Of a stretch of DNA of 64,000 bases, positions 37,996 to 50,700 are shown one piece after another; positions within the stretch are counted from its first letter, which is position 1; every line of letters begins with the position of its first letter. The notes under the pieces were generated by a model. That model saw only the letters and a list, made by a program, of their open reading frames with translations, had not been told where the DNA came from and searched no databases. A program made the translations under genes and the position numbers. The stretch is from positions 2,542,001 through 2,606,000 of the forward strand of contig NC_063154.1 in the NCBI RefSeq assembly GCF_020921035.1, read 5' to 3'. Source of the stretch: Rhodamnia argentea (taxonomy: Eukaryota > Streptophyta > Magnoliopsida > Myrtales > Myrtaceae).

Positions 37996-39585
37996 TCATC
38001 CCTGAATTTGGTGTCTTGAAGAGTGAATTCCAATCAATGAACTGCGGAATCCTGTACTTGGGTAAACACCGTCCGGATTATGCTTTTCCTGCAATCTCAT
38101 TCCATTCAGACCAAACCCATACGCATCTGGCATCAATAGATGCCCATGGCTCGAGTCAAAAAACATAAATCCTCCATAGTTAGAGAGACTATGGTCAAGG
38201 GCCAGCTCTGGTGTGCTGATGAGCTTCTGTTGCGAGGAAAGCACATTGGGCTGATCCAAAGAGGGAGCCCTATTATTTTCGGAAGATGAAGCCGGGTCGG
38301 TGAGATTAACTGTAGTTATGTCATGTATACTTGGTCGCCTCTTGTCTTTCACACCAGAAAGCTGTCTCATGAAGTACTTCTGAGCATGGCTTGCGACTTG
38401 AGTGGGCGTCTTTGACACCACAAACTTGCGCGAGATGTTTCTCCAATCCCCTTTGCCGTACTTAAGGAGCCCCATCAGAAACCGCCTGTTATTTCAGCAT
38501 CAAGCTTACATGTCAAATTCTAAAGACAGGCATTAGCGGCTGAAAAGCATAGTGAATGTCTTCATAAAGTGATTGCAACCTCCCATGAGGATCCCCAAAC
38601 ACACAAGCTGAGAATACCCTACATCTCTACGGGGAACTGTTTTTTTTTTGCTTGGTTTAAATGCCGATTAACATCCAAGTTGCTATCAACTATAAAGTAG
38701 AGATTTGGTGAAGAAGGTAACACAACCATAATGAAAACCCGTAATAATCTATATCGAAAACCATTTGTTCCTTCATCATCCTCCTTACTATCTCTACGCC
38801 TGAAAGAAAAAAGGCAACTTTGGGAGGTTCATATCAGTCATGATGTTCAAAATGCAGCTAATTGATAGCACAGCAGCCGTATACTTCCCATAAACTTCAG
38901 AACCTACCAACGTGTCTTCAAAATAGAAATCATCACCACTAGTTTAGTAGTTATCAAGCAGAACTCAAAAAGAGAATGCTTTCATGAGATCATAAAGATG
39001 AAACCACCTGCAGTATGCAAACTTCCAGTTTACGACATGTATCAACCAAAAAAAGAAAAAAGGGTCGGCCAGTTCTATAAAATCACAGTATAAGAGGCAA
39101 AATTCCCAAGAGAATTAGATACGATGACAACAACAACTACACATAGTTGAGGCCAGCGAGATGAATTCCTTCTCCAACTAATTAGATGTTCTTCGGAAAA
39201 AAAAGACGAACCTGTGCTCCTCCTGGGTCCAAGGCACTCCCTTCTTTCTTTCGTGATCGGCTCCGCGGCCAGCCGAGGATTTCTTCCTACACGCAACGAA
39301 ATCTGTTCCATCGATGGACTCCAGCGCGAAAGTCGAGCACAAGTACCCGTGAATCGGGTCCCGACCCGCTTCGATTTCGCACACATCCTCCTCTAACTCC
39401 CTGTACTTGGTCTCCACATCCAGAACCGACTTCCCGACAATCGCAGCGATCTTAAACCACCGGTCCGGCGTGTCCTTATCGTGTATCGCGAGCGCGCTCT
39501 CGAACCTCTTGTTCTCTTCTTTAGTCCAGCGGGTGCTGAACCAAGTGGAATTGGAAATACAGGATGGTGGGTATAGAGTCTCCAT
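37996..39585 (-). CDS. DIVARICATA-like MYB transcription factor (two MYB/SANT repeats)
   Basis: Two exons on the minus strand, 39585-39212 and 38485-37996, give 287 residues. The start METLYPPSC is the first ATG of the frame and is typical of DIVARICATA-type proteins. The first SANT/MYB repeat (about residues 17-70) reads [19 protein letters not shown]...WFKIAA. The second (about residues 115-170) contains [29 protein letters not shown] and the diagnostic SHAQKYF motif, which defines the DNA-binding, I-box-type repeat. The single intron falls inside the start of the second repeat (codon for Arg before FLMGL), which is usual for the family. The C-terminal region is low-complexity and ends in SRHQIQG. 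These proteins control floral asymmetry, growth and stress responses in various plants; the role here is not predictable. No homologue lies at this place in the Arabidopsis COI1 block. Confidence 0.92.
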
Positions 39586-39825
39586 TGCCACCAGTCGTGA
39601 TACCAGTCGAAACTCCTCTCCCCCCCAAAGATAAGATTTTGGGGGATTCAGCCGAGAGAATGCAGAGATTTTGAGGGTTCCCACAGCTTATAAAGAAGTC
39701 ACCACAAAGGTCGCTTACTGGAAACAAGAATCTCCCTTTATTCTTGATCTTCAGAATTCAAAAATTCAAATTCCAGTTCAAAAGATTATCACTAAGATCA
39801 AATTTTTCTGAATCCAACAGAATCT

Positions 39826-39846
39826 AGAGAGAGAGAGAGAGAGAGG
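39826..39846. repeat. (AG)n microsatellite in the MYB leader
   Basis: An AG run on the plus strand, CT on the MYB sense strand, about 250 bases before its start codon. Confidence 0.85.
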
Positions 39847-40074
39847 GAGAGATATGATCAAGAGGAGTCTGAGCAAGAAAGTTAAATAGTAAGGATTACA
39901 GTAAAGCAACACTCAAATTGCAAATCAAAGCATAATAAAAAAAAAAGAACCAAAGAAAAATCTCTGGGGGGCACAGAATAAAACAAAAACAAAACGACCC
40001 AAAAGGAAAAACAGAACCAGAAGATTAAAGATGGTGGACGAGGAGAGACCTCAGTTGAAAAAGAAAGGAAGGCG

Positions 40075-40095
40075 GAGAGAGAGAGAGAGAGAGAT
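40075..40095. repeat. (AG)n microsatellite in the MYB promoter/leader
   Basis: A second AG run on the plus strand, about 500 bases upstream of the MYB start codon. Confidence 0.85.
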
Positions 40096-41127
40096 TCCTG
40101 AGAATCAGACACAAGAAAAGAAAAAGACGCGGGAAAAGTGAGGATTTTTTTTTGGTTCCCCTCTCTTTCTTCGTTGCTTTGGAGAGAAGAAAAGAAGCTA
40201 AAGCGGAGCTCGGCGGATCGATATACGAAGATGGGTCACTGGCCTTTCTCACTGTAATTCGACGATGAGTCGAGTCCGCGAACGAGTTCAGCGCGTTGCG
40301 AGTGAGCAAGGGGATGAGCGAGTGGGAAAAAAGGCGATGAACAGTGGAGGCCAAGTGGCTGCTTCGTGATTGATTGAGCGTGCGAGCGGAGATCCGTACG
40401 CGATGCGATCTTCCATTTTTGGTTAAAATAGGGAGATTTTTTAGACCCACAAAAAAAAAAAACAAAATAGGTTGATTTTACTCCTTCAATCATCAACAGC
40501 AGATTGGAGATGCTTTTATGAGGTCCGCCAAAAATGATTGCATTTTGAATTTTCTCAAATCTTATTATACACAATAAATCCTTGATTTATCGCCTCTAAT
40601 TTTAGGAAGATATCGGCCTAATAATCGAACACTACTGTCGGTTATTTCTGACTACACGATCTCTCAATCGATGAATGCTTTATACAAAATACACGATGAT
40701 GAAGTGTGGATTTACAATTAAGATTTTACATTCCCGACAGTATTGTTAGGAAATCATTTCTCCCGATTTTATGTGAATTTTTCGCGATAAGTATCTACTC
40801 CATGCCCAAGAAATAAATAATTGTGCAATCAATCACGACTCTTATCATTCGATACAAAAGTATGGATGGATGGCCCGAATGAAATTAAAAATAACACGTC
40901 AACTAAGTGTTTAAGATATCTCATAGTAAAGTACAGTTTAATTGGAGCCAAATTGTAGAAATGACTTTTATTTAACAGATAGATCTTAACAAATATGTTT
41001 TCAATACATTACGCAATTTCCCACATATCTACAATGCGTAATTAATTATGACTTTTTATCGTCGGATGCATAATCATAGAATAACTCTAGCGAGATAGTT
41101 TTCACAAGTTATGATTGAGAGTTACAG

Positions 41128-41323
41128 TGTAACGGCCTAGACCTGCCACCTTGGCGGCACAGCGTCCTATTGTCCGCTTTGGACACACAACTTTCGCGAT
41201 TTTGTTTCTCCAAAAGTCGCTCATACAACCCCCAAAAAACGCGTTTTGCAAGTCTAAGGAGGACCTAGCCATATAAATCATCCCAAGGTCCACTCCTAAG
41301 CGATGTGGGACAAGAGTGTCACA
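41128..41323. mobile_element. Solo LTR of a small LTR retrotransposon (TRIM-like)
   Basis: A 196-bp segment begins TGTAACGGCC and ends GTGTCACA, the TG...CA ends of an LTR. It is flanked by perfect 5-bp target duplications TACAG (41123-41127 and 41324-41328). Its 3' part, with 'gatgtgggac' shortly before the end, resembles short LTRs common in angiosperm TRIM or LARD elements. No internal region or second LTR is present, so it is a fossil left by LTR recombination. The exact duplication and clean ends suggest moderate rather than great age. The family name is tentative. Confidence 0.75.
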
Positions 41324-42377
41324 TACAGTACATAAACAAAGATAAAAAGGTATTTTATTCTAAATCTAAAATTACACATACACAATTAAATGTATTATCA
41401 AGAACACCCATCAATTTATAATTTAGGAAGAGAGTTTTTATCTCTTTATAATTATGAGAATAGTATTTGAATTCATATAACAGCAAAAAAAAAAAAGTCT
41501 CATTATAATGTTTTTTGTTGTTTCATCAAGAGAAAAGTGTAGGAAAGTTGAAATACCATTTCTCTTTTTTTTTTTTGGGCTAAACTTTCTCATAGTCCAC
41601 CTTTTTTTTTTTGGTCCAAATATTCCACTTCACTCGTCCGAATAAGATCCCGCGCCCTTTTTTTTTGGGGGGTCAAGAATTAGATCCTTTACTAGCTGAA
41701 TTTTATGATTGAAATTGGGAATGAGTATCCACTTGGTATAATTCTAAGATAAAAAAGGAATCACTTGGCCTAATTGGACCGACAATTGTGCACAATCATC
41801 CCAAATGGAATAATTCTCATTTGGACTAACTTGTCATTCTTGTCAACTGCTCATTCATTCCCCATTTGACTCCCTTTGACTTCTCTTGGTTGGTGTGATT
41901 GTGAGATCTTCTTGCAGAGAGCAATCTCTTCTCAATCAACCGATCTCCCCTCGGTTTACAGGTGGAGACATGGGTTCAACAGCTTTAAAAGAGCTTCTTG
42001 TCCGCTCGAATTTCTTTATCTGGGTATCGCAAAATTTTTACAAAATCGAGCGACTTTAATCCTCTGATAAAATGAAAAGATGTTACGTGAAATTTCTCTG
42101 AGAGACAAGGACGAATATGCTCGAGTAGGTTCTATTAAATAGAGATGGACACTTGAATTAGTTCAAAGACAACACAGTCTCCATCAACCCACCCCACTAA
42201 ATTAAATTGAAGAAGAATTCTTTAACTCTGTGTTTTTTTTTTTTTTTTTTTAATCGTGAGATCTCATTCTCTTCTTCAGACATTCCCAAATCTCCTGGTC
42301 TAAATAGTGCAACTCCTGATTGGTCAACTGTCCATTCTCAAACCAACAATTGAAAAGCCCCCCACAACAATGTTTTC

Positions 42378-45300
42378 CTAACATTTTGGAAGGTCACTAG
42401 GAGGAGGCAAAAGGGATTCGCTTGGGCCATCACCATCTTCCACTATGAACACCATCTTCAGTCCCCATGTTGTGTGCACTTCCAAATGGCAGTGCAGAAA
42501 CCAAACACCTGCAATTTCATAGCATCGCCAAAAGGGGGGGAAAAAGGTGGAAATAGATTCATCAGACTCAAAAAGGAAATGGGTTTCTGTGAAGTTGTCT
42601 ATAACTTGACACAAGTTCAATCAAAACTCAAGTTAGGCAGCTAAATTGACAGATATATGCTCTTGTCTGGAAAGGATGATACCAGTGCTAAACCAATTAA
42701 GATGACCGAATTGTCCGATATCTGAAACAGAATGCTTTCTTTACCTGGATTATCTGCTCTGAATCTGATCGCGGTCCATCCGCCGGTAGGCACTCCGATC
42801 GTGTTCCTCTCGACCGGGTCGACCAGATTGAAGTTCTTGGGGTCCTTGTTCGGGTCGTAATTCCCCAAGCCTTTCCCGACGGCGAAAAAGTTGAAGCCAT
42901 GCAAATGAGTAGGGTGGTTCTCTGGTGCAATTATAGAAGTGCCCTGAAGAACGATCTGAACTGTGGAGTTGTATGCGAGCTTGTAAACTCGCGTCCCGTT
43001 CATCGTTTGCATGTTACTTGGCGGCGTCCCTGTGTAATTGAACGTCATCGGGGGGTTTCCGGGGAAATTGTCGGTGTAAACCCCTCTTATCTTGTGGTAA
43101 TGTGCTTCGAGGATGTCGGTGCTTGGCATCACGAAACTCACATTGTTCAATGCTGCAACTAGCTTGCTCCCGTTGACACATGTGGAACACGGGTTCACTC
43201 CGACACTCATTGTGAAGAGAAGGGAATGATCGATGGCCAATGGGACGTTCGCGGGGTATCGCTTCGAATTGAGGCTCTGAAGCGAGTTGATGAAGCTGAA
43301 TTCGACCGAGGTGGCATTGATGGCAGGAATGCTGGCTCGAACCGTAGCAGTAGAGACGTGGGTGCCAGAGTATTGCATAATGCCAGTCGCAGTCAAATTG
43401 TCGACTCCAACAATGGTGTCCATGAAGGGAGAGATGGCCATAAGGTAGGTTCCGCCGCTCTGGTGGGCAGCTAGGAGGACGTTGGTGGTCTGTCCCGGGG
43501 CGATAAATATCGTGTCGATGCTGAAGGGTTTGGTGTAGGAAGCATCGACTTCAACCACGGTCAAGTTGTGCCCCGCGATCTTGAAGAAAAGCTCGTCGTT
43601 CACAGCGGCGTTTACGATCCGCAGGAGATAGGTCTTGCCACTTTCCACATGGAGTGTATAGCCTGACAAGTTCAGAAAGCCAAAAATAAGATGGCAGCGC
43701 TGTATTCTGTTGGTTGATAGCAGCATAAGCTAATGAGCATCTTTGGTTGTATTCCAATCCGTATTTCGGTACGACACAGGCAATTCTGCATGGTAAGTCT
43801 GATTTCGAGTTTGATACAATTCAGTTCAAACTGGATGTATGAGATAATGTATACCCCATTTTCAGTACCCTGAGAAGAGCAACTGGGGAAAGGCCCCGGA
43901 TGTCCATTGATGGTGTGCGCATCTGATATATTTGGTGGCAGGCCTGATTGTACAGACTGGCTGATCACGAGCTCGGTATCGGCTTTCCACCATTCACCTG
44001 TCAATTTTCGCAAGACACAACACGTATTTTCAGCCGAACTAGCAAGGCTATCTCAGAGAAATTCCTGGCTGAGAGCGGCCTAAATCAAGGTTTTTAGGAC
44101 AGACCTAAAATGATGATCTTTTCCTTGGAAGGCTTTGGGAAAGGGTACGGGACTCCTCGCTTGGGCAAGATGACGATGGCGCCGTGAAGGGTCGACCTGA
44201 GCCAAGTGATGTGCGCATGCCAGAGCAATGTGCCTCTCTGGCCTGTAAGTGTGAAGTTGTAGACATAGCTTTGTCCCGGCCGAATTGGGCACTGTGTGAT
44301 GTATGCCGGTCCGTCGGACCAGCACGTCCTTAACTGCCTCACCCCATGCCTGAACAAATTACACCCATTTAATCATCTTGAAATGCGACTTTTATCGGTT
44401 AGTTTCACGGGTACGATAATGTTTTAGTTATTAACGACAGCTCCTTGAATAAGTAAGCACATTTACGTTGAATGCAATCCAATTAGAAGGTTCGAAGGTT
44501 CAACAGAACACGAGCCAAGAATCTACAAATGAAGCTTACTGTCGTTATGCAGGTTTCAATACATTCAAAAGACCGGAACAAAAGTTTTAGATCGAAAATA
44601 TCACGGGACTGGAGTCAAGATCTGAACTTTAATCAGCCGAAGAGCTGTATGCAATGATCATGGACATTACAGCAACTTAAAACTAACGATTCGTTGTTAA
44701 AAAAAATGTGAGTTAGTATATCACCGTATCATTTCGAATGCATAAAAATGCAACCAGATTACCAAATGAGCATAATCTAGCAAGTACCAGTGAATGGTGA
44801 CGTTGTAGGAAACGTGGTTGACGACCTGGACGAGGACGGTGTCGTCCTCTCTGGCGTAAAGAGTCGGCCCGGGGAACTTGCCGTTGACTGTCACGATGGG
44901 CTTGCTCGCACACAGCTTCGTCGTGTTCTTCATCACCACCTGCACTCATCACCCACCACCTCACAATATCAGCCTTCTTTGTTCTTCTCATTTGCACTTA
45001 CGTCCGCTCATGGATCGATTTTATCTTCTTCTTTCCTTCAATTAACAGTTCCAGAAAATTCATCTTATACCTATGGAAGGGACAGTATAATTTATTCACT
45101 GCAAATCGTTAATCCAACTTATCGGTCATGCTGATTTGTACGTTGCTCATTGTTTAACCAAATGATCTTGGAAGATCGACCATAACTATTAGAGAAAAAA
45201 AGCTTCTCCTTCATCATGCTATGAAGTCTCGAATATATTTCATGATACTCGTTCATCCTACAGTTCGGACATGAATTATACGGTATTTATACCGATGATT

Positions 45301-45675
45301 CCATATAAAGTTATTCTATGAGCAAGAAACGTATGGTTTCGGACATTGTTCGATTCCAATCTTTTATGTCCTACTAAATCGAAAACTTCATCCGCTTCAG
45401 CATTCTTCTCTCCTGTTGCCGGAATGTTATAAGCATGTTCTTTGCATTCGTTCTGAACGAAAGAACACACTGAAACGAAAATGTGAGAGGAGAAACGGGC
45501 ATGGCCAACGAAGGCCTCGACTGCCCATGCATGGCCTGACACGTACACGGTCTGCCTTTTGACGGCTCATGCACGCGTTACTTACACTGAACTTGTAGTG
45601 GCGGGCCAACCCCTTGGCAGCCGCCGGAAGCATCAGAGCCACCACAAGCATTGCCGGGAACCACCACCGCTCCAT
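42378..45675 (-). CDS. LAC4: Laccase, LAC4/IRX12-like (secreted multicopper oxidase)
   Basis: Plant laccases oxidise monolignols in the cell wall; LAC4-type enzymes polymerise lignin. Six exons on the minus strand, 45675-45586, 44939-44788, 44349-44105, 43997-43869, 43662-42745 and 42508-42378, give 554 residues (LAC4 about 558). A signal peptide covers residues 1 to about 24 ([20 protein letters not shown]). Copper sites are intact: IHWHG (across the exon 2/3 junction), WHAH, HPTHLHG and HCHLEVH. Other LAC4 features are [53 protein letters not shown] and the end DLPKC. Many NxS/T sites suit a glycosylated wall protein. RGTLLWHAH has Leu where LAC4 usually has Trp. The miR397 target region (43596-43616) is poorly preserved. 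I choose LAC4-like from N-terminal and C-terminal motifs; another lignin laccase of the same clade is possible. Confidence 0.9.
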
Positions 45676-47190
45676 CTCCTCTCCACCCTGATCTGGGCGC
45701 GCGCGGCAGAGCAAACTTGAAGACAAAACGCAGGCAGAGACAGAACAATAGACGGCTGATTCACCTGCAGGAGCTCTTTATTAAAGGTGGCCCTGAATGG
45801 AAAAGAAAAGCCAGATAAGGGAGCGATGGGATGTCGTTGTTGGGGAGGTGGTTAGATGACAAGGGCACAATTTCGAGAAGGCGAAAAGCGTTGAGATTTT
45901 ATATCCTCGCGTTTCCTGCAGATGGAACGAGATGAAGAGGACGGATCAACGTCAGCCATCGACTTGCCAGAGCTTCCTTCCATGTTACTTAAAGCTCTCC
46001 CATGTCTTCTCTCCGTTCACGTCTGTATTTGCAAGTAAACCATAAATGCTTACCACCTCTCAAAACACAAGTTGAACGTGCCGTTTTTCATCTTCGATGT
46101 GAACTCGCATGTCAATTTCTCTCCCATTCTTGACACATACTTGCCATCTCTCTGTCTGTCTGTGTGTGTGTTTTTTTTTATTGAAAGGTCTCCGCATGCC
46201 GAAAATACACGCAAAATCAGGGGAGTTGCCACCATGATGGAGGACTATGAGACTCTTGTCCAGAACATGGAACATGTATGTTGGGACTGATAGCGGGCGA
46301 AACAGAAGGAAAAATTGTTACTAGACCCGTATTTCTTATCAAAATAAAAGAAGGAAAAACGGGATCAATCTGTAAACTAAGTCTGCTCAATGTTTATCCA
46401 TTAGTAAAATTTGAGCCAGGACAGAGAATTTAGACTTTAGACAGTGAAGAGTGAAGAAAAAGTAGGGGGAAAAGGAAGAGAGTTGTATCAATGGCATGGA
46501 GGTTTGGAGCAGGACTCCTAGAAGCAAGTGAAACGCAAGATGTGAAATTGGGAAAAAAACTAAGTATAGGGAGAAAGATGGCGGGTCAAAATATTTGCTG
46601 TCTCCAGAGCAAGATAATTCATGGTCGGGACGAGGTTTTCATGGACTGAACAGCGGATGATGTTAGTCCTAGACTTATGCTAACAGCGCAACTCGCCCAT
46701 CCCTCTCCAGGATTCAACTTTCTTTCCTTTTTCTTATTGTTTGCCGTGATTGTCGGTCCGTGCGTTCATGTCGAATCTTGTTTCTATGATTACTATACTC
46801 TGCCTATCTGATTTTCACCTCATTTAGTTTGATGTTAGCCCATGTTTTTGCCCTGTCATCTGGGTTTATTTTCTTTTTCTGTTTTTTCGGTTTTTTACCT
46901 TGTCAAAGAGGCTTTCCTTGACTAAAACTCTGTTGCAGAAAATTAACACTCGTTAAAAATCATCAGTTTTCGCGCTTCCTCTGTTTCTTTTTGTTTGAAC
47001 TCTGCCAAATGTGGGTTCTGTGGCATGATATAGCTCCATCTTCAAATAAATGAGACTGGAGATTTATCGAGACCGAACTTTGTTCTTGTTAAGAGCAAGA
47101 GGAAAATTTCTCTGCTCAGTTGAAATTCATCTTTATAAGACGGATAATCGGATTCTCGTCATGGTTCGATCATGGGATATTATTGCATAT
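45676..47190. other. Laccase promoter region and spacer
   Basis: A 1.5-kb interval between the laccase start and the end of the START-domain gene. It contains a short (TG)n/(T)n run near 46160-46175 and otherwise unique-looking DNA. I looked for AC-element motifs (ACC[TA]A[AC]C) expected of lignin genes near 45676-46100 and saw no exact copy by eye. No gene was recognised. Confidence 0.5.
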
Positions 47191-47757
47191 TCAACAAAAT
47201 ATGTCCTGACATGAAACAAAAAGGGTCATACACTGCATAGTTGACATGGAGTTGCTTTTAACTGATCTTTTAGATGCAGCTTCTATTGCCCCCTCAATCT
47301 TATTTATGCAAGATTTATACAGGAATCCTAGGTAATCTATGATGTTTTCCTCGCATGTTCCTTCCACCGGGTTTATTTCAAAGGACCACTGAACTAGGGT
47401 CGAATCGTCGCCATAGTCGATGAGCATTAGTTTGTTCACAGATCCATCTAATCCCACATTGCTTGCTTCCATTCTGTACACATAAGTGTGTGAGAGGGGG
47501 TCCATAGAAACCAGCATTTCCATGATCCATGACCTCTCTCCATCCGGTTGCGGAAACATGAAGCCTGAGACCAGCCGAACGTACCCCGGAGTGCCCTCTT
47601 CTCCGGCCAGGTTGGTGCACCGTTCGACCATTGGCATCCACTCCGATAACCTCTCTGTTTGGGATGCCACAGGCCACACTTTGTCTAGGGGTGCGTTGAC
47701 GATGCCACTCACCGATCCACGCCATTTTCGGTTCGTTGCCTCAAGTGCCTGAAGCAT
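47191..47757 (-). CDS. Lachrymatory-factor synthase-like START/Bet v 1-fold protein
   Basis: An uninterrupted frame of 188 residues. KWRGSVSGIVNAPLDKVWPV (about residues 10-30), EWMPMVERC, EEGTPGYVRLVSGF and LIDYGDDSTLVQWSFEINP match the plant polyketide cyclase/dehydrase family named after onion lachrymatory-factor synthase, a START-like fold related to PYR/PYL receptors. Most such proteins in plants that make no lachrymatory factor have no known substrate. The start MLQALEATNR is the first ATG, but a consensus acceptor (cttcag|gcacttg, minus strand) lies just after it, so an upstream exon is possible. The last 25 residues (KRSVKSNSMSTMQCMTLFVSCQDIFC) extend past the usual end and are cysteine-rich. 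Confidence 0.8.
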   Translation of the reverse strand: MLQALEATNRKWRGSVSGIVNAPLDKVWPVASQTERLSEWMPMVERCTNLAGEEGTPGYVRLVSGFMFPQPDGERSWIMEMLVSMDPLSHTYVYRMEASNVGLDGSVNKLMLIDYGDDSTLVQWSFEINPVEGTCEENIIDYLGFLYKSCINKIEGAIEAASKRSVKSNSMSTMQCMTLFVSCQDIFC

Positions 47758-50700
47758 GTAATCTAAGGATTAACTAGTGAAAATGAAATGATATGCCATG
47801 ATTAAAGGTATCACAGTATGATTATGATACGATATGCAGTGAATTGATAGCTTTTCAAGAATCTACAGGGGATACATATTCAAAAATCATGTGCAAAAGC
47901 TGTGTTCATCCACCAAAAGTTGATAGAAGGATCTGTATTTCTACATTTAACCTAGTCAATACTTGGGACAATCGAATGTTGAACTGGTCTAGAACCCAGA
48001 AAGAGGACAATAAATTGAAATCTCGATCTAACCATGAATATCTGCTTCTTCTCTTGCGGATAGCTGTATCTGTACTACGCTGATGTATTGCAACTTCCAG
48101 CAGATGTGAGTTTTGAGAACGACCTTCCGATTCAGATCATCTGCAACATGCTATTATGCTGTTGATGAGATTTTTCACATCTTTGTGAGATGTGGAAGCC
48201 AACAAGGTTGCTTATAAGGCAAATGCAATTGGGATGGAATCCCAAGAAGCGTAAGGATGCTTGTCCTTGCTTCTCAAAATGACAAAGGCTGGGGGATAAG
48301 TCCAAGGCTCGCCTTCCTCGTGATTTACAAATTCTGGATCTTCTTGTTGCTGCTCTAATAATATCAATCAGTGGCATTTTCTGTATTAGGGTTAGAATTG
48401 TTGCCACCAATATAAGCATGAAAAACGCATCATGGTTAGTATTGAGGCATGTTTAAAGCATGAAAGTACTCGTATGAGTATGCAAGCTTCAGAAGCCGAA
48501 GTGGCAAATAGACCAAAATAAAAATTTCGCTTTGTGTCCGATCTTTTCTCTGTTTCTAGGAACAGAATGTCTGTCTGTCTGTCCGTCAATGTAGATTACC
48601 TCTCACTTTTGTTCTCGCAGACGGGTGTTCCTTCACTTCTGCACCTATCTCAATAAGAGAAGCTGCTTCAGAAGGTAGTTCGCCTCCATTCTTGCTGCGT
48701 CTTTCCTCTCTTATCGAAAGGAACAATCTGATGGGTGCTTATGCCAATGTTCATAGCCAACCCACTAATTGATTGACAGAAAAGAAACATCGCAGTCATT
48801 GAGAGCGAAAGAGTGGTACATAAGGTAACCGTTTGCTTCAACATCATGGTCAGGCTCATCGTTCGTGGCTCGAGTTTCCTGGACAGAACAATCTTGCCTT
48901 AACCAGTTCCACATGTCAGCCCTTTCCCGAGCGAGCAACCACCGACAAATGATCAGAAAAACGACATGCACATGCTCGATCCATTCTGAAAACAGATTCC
49001 TATTAAAGCAGGCGTTTGTCGTTTCCTGACAGCGTCCATAGACAATGAAGGTTTGTGAAATCTCAAGTATGGTTGCTTCGACTTAGACATGCACACGGGC
49101 AAACCGTTTGCAGGAGCCTCATCTTACAACCTGCACACACTTGATCTCTTCTGTTGCACCGGTTGACTTAATTTGCAACAATGTAACCTGCGTCCATGAT
49201 AGCGGAGCCTGATGAAAAGCGACTCTGACTTGACTTCATTGTTCAACGGGCTCCAAACTGCTGTTCTTTCTAATTCCTATGTACAATACATAAGACTTTG
49301 AGTGAAAAATTATCATGTGAAGACCTTTTCACTGGTCTTGTCCATGTCTTGGAGCTCTAGGACTATGTCCAACCCTTTGCTAACTTCCTAATAAGCAACC
49401 TTGGAGTCATTTGGTATTCATTGAAAATCATATTTGCGCGTAATTGTAATTTTATTATACGAGAGCATTCGGCCGCCATGTTTTTTGGGCGCCACATGAC
49501 GCATGCTTTCATCCAGCATTTGAACTTTGTGATGCACGACCAGATGTGTGATTCGAGGTTCATTCACATAAACCATTGTTGTAGGTTTTAAAAGTCAAAA
49601 AATAGTTTTTTCCACATGAAAATGCTGTTTTTATGGCAAAGGAAAAAACCAATTATTTCAAAACTAAAAATAAATATAATTCAATATTTTGAAAGAGCAC
49701 AATTATTATTTATTACAATTGTTAAATGATCACGGTTATCCCTAATTTTGGGGCCCAATACCCAAAAAAACTCTAACTTTAGCATTTATGACAATTCTAT
49801 CCAATTTTTTTTTTATCTCATAAAAAACCTCAAACTTTTATATTTGTTCGAATTCTACCCCAAACTTTTGCTTTTGTCCAAATTTTACCTACTTAGTACA
49901 AAAAAAACCCTCAACTTTAGCATATGTCCCAATCATATCTAAAATTCTTTTTTTTGACTCATAAAAAACCTCCAACTGTTACTTTTATCCCAATTCTATC
50001 ATCATTAGCCTTCCGTCTATAATCACCATTAGTTAATCCTATTTGAAATTTTTATGTTGTTAATGAATTACACCTCAGTAAAGTTGACATGAAAAAACTT
50101 CCGAACTTCTTTTCTGTAGTTTACTTCCCCTACATATTGTCGAGAGATATAGAGTCACCCAAGACGGTACGTTTCGTATTCCCTTCAGCACTCAGCATTC
50201 CAAAAAAGGCTAGACATGGAGATATTTGGACTAATGATCTTAAACCTCATTTTTCTTGAAACCTATTATTTCTGAATTTCGAAGATTCATTAATAAGTTC
50301 GGTGAGAAAACTCAAGCCATGTAGGATTAACTATTAGTGATTATGGAAGGAAGACTGACGGTGGTAGGATTAGAATAAAATTACAAGTTGAGGGTTTTTT
50401 ATGAGACAAGTTTTTTTTTTTTTTTTTGGGATATAATTGGATAGATGCTAAAGTTAAGGGTTTTTTTTTTGGGTATTAGACCGTAGAATTAGGATAAAAG
50501 TAAAATTTGGGGCTTTTTATGAGACAAAAAAAAGTTTTGGATGTAATTATAACAAATGCTAAAGTTGGAGGTTTTTTTTGGGTGTTAAGCCTTAAGTTTT
50601 GGTGGAATTCAAATTCTACTGAAGCACATTTTCCAAACGTACTTTACCATGGGCCGGCCGAGCCCGTTCGACCCATTAATCTCGGCCCAAAATGACCGGT

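Larger units (their letters stand above)
39586..42377. other. MYB promoter and spacer to the laccase gene
   Basis: It starts with the MYB leader, rich in (AG)n (39826-39846, 40075-40095; CT-rich on the MYB sense strand) and probably reaching to about 40250. Next is AT-rich spacer with a solo LTR (41128-41323), then T-rich tracts (41566-41610, 42232-42252). No gene was recognised. Confidence 0.55.

Noticed and set aside
42232-42252. Poly-T tract near the laccase 3' end, considered as a retroposon tail
   Set aside because: No duplicated flanks or source gene were seen; simple homopolymers are common throughout the window.
43226-43474. Plus-strand frames inside the laccase
   Set aside because: They are antisense shadows of exon 5; the laccase frame carries all copper motifs.
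48668-48971. Overlapping minus-strand frames upstream of the START-like gene
   Set aside because: No recognisable domain and no clear join to the START-like frame.
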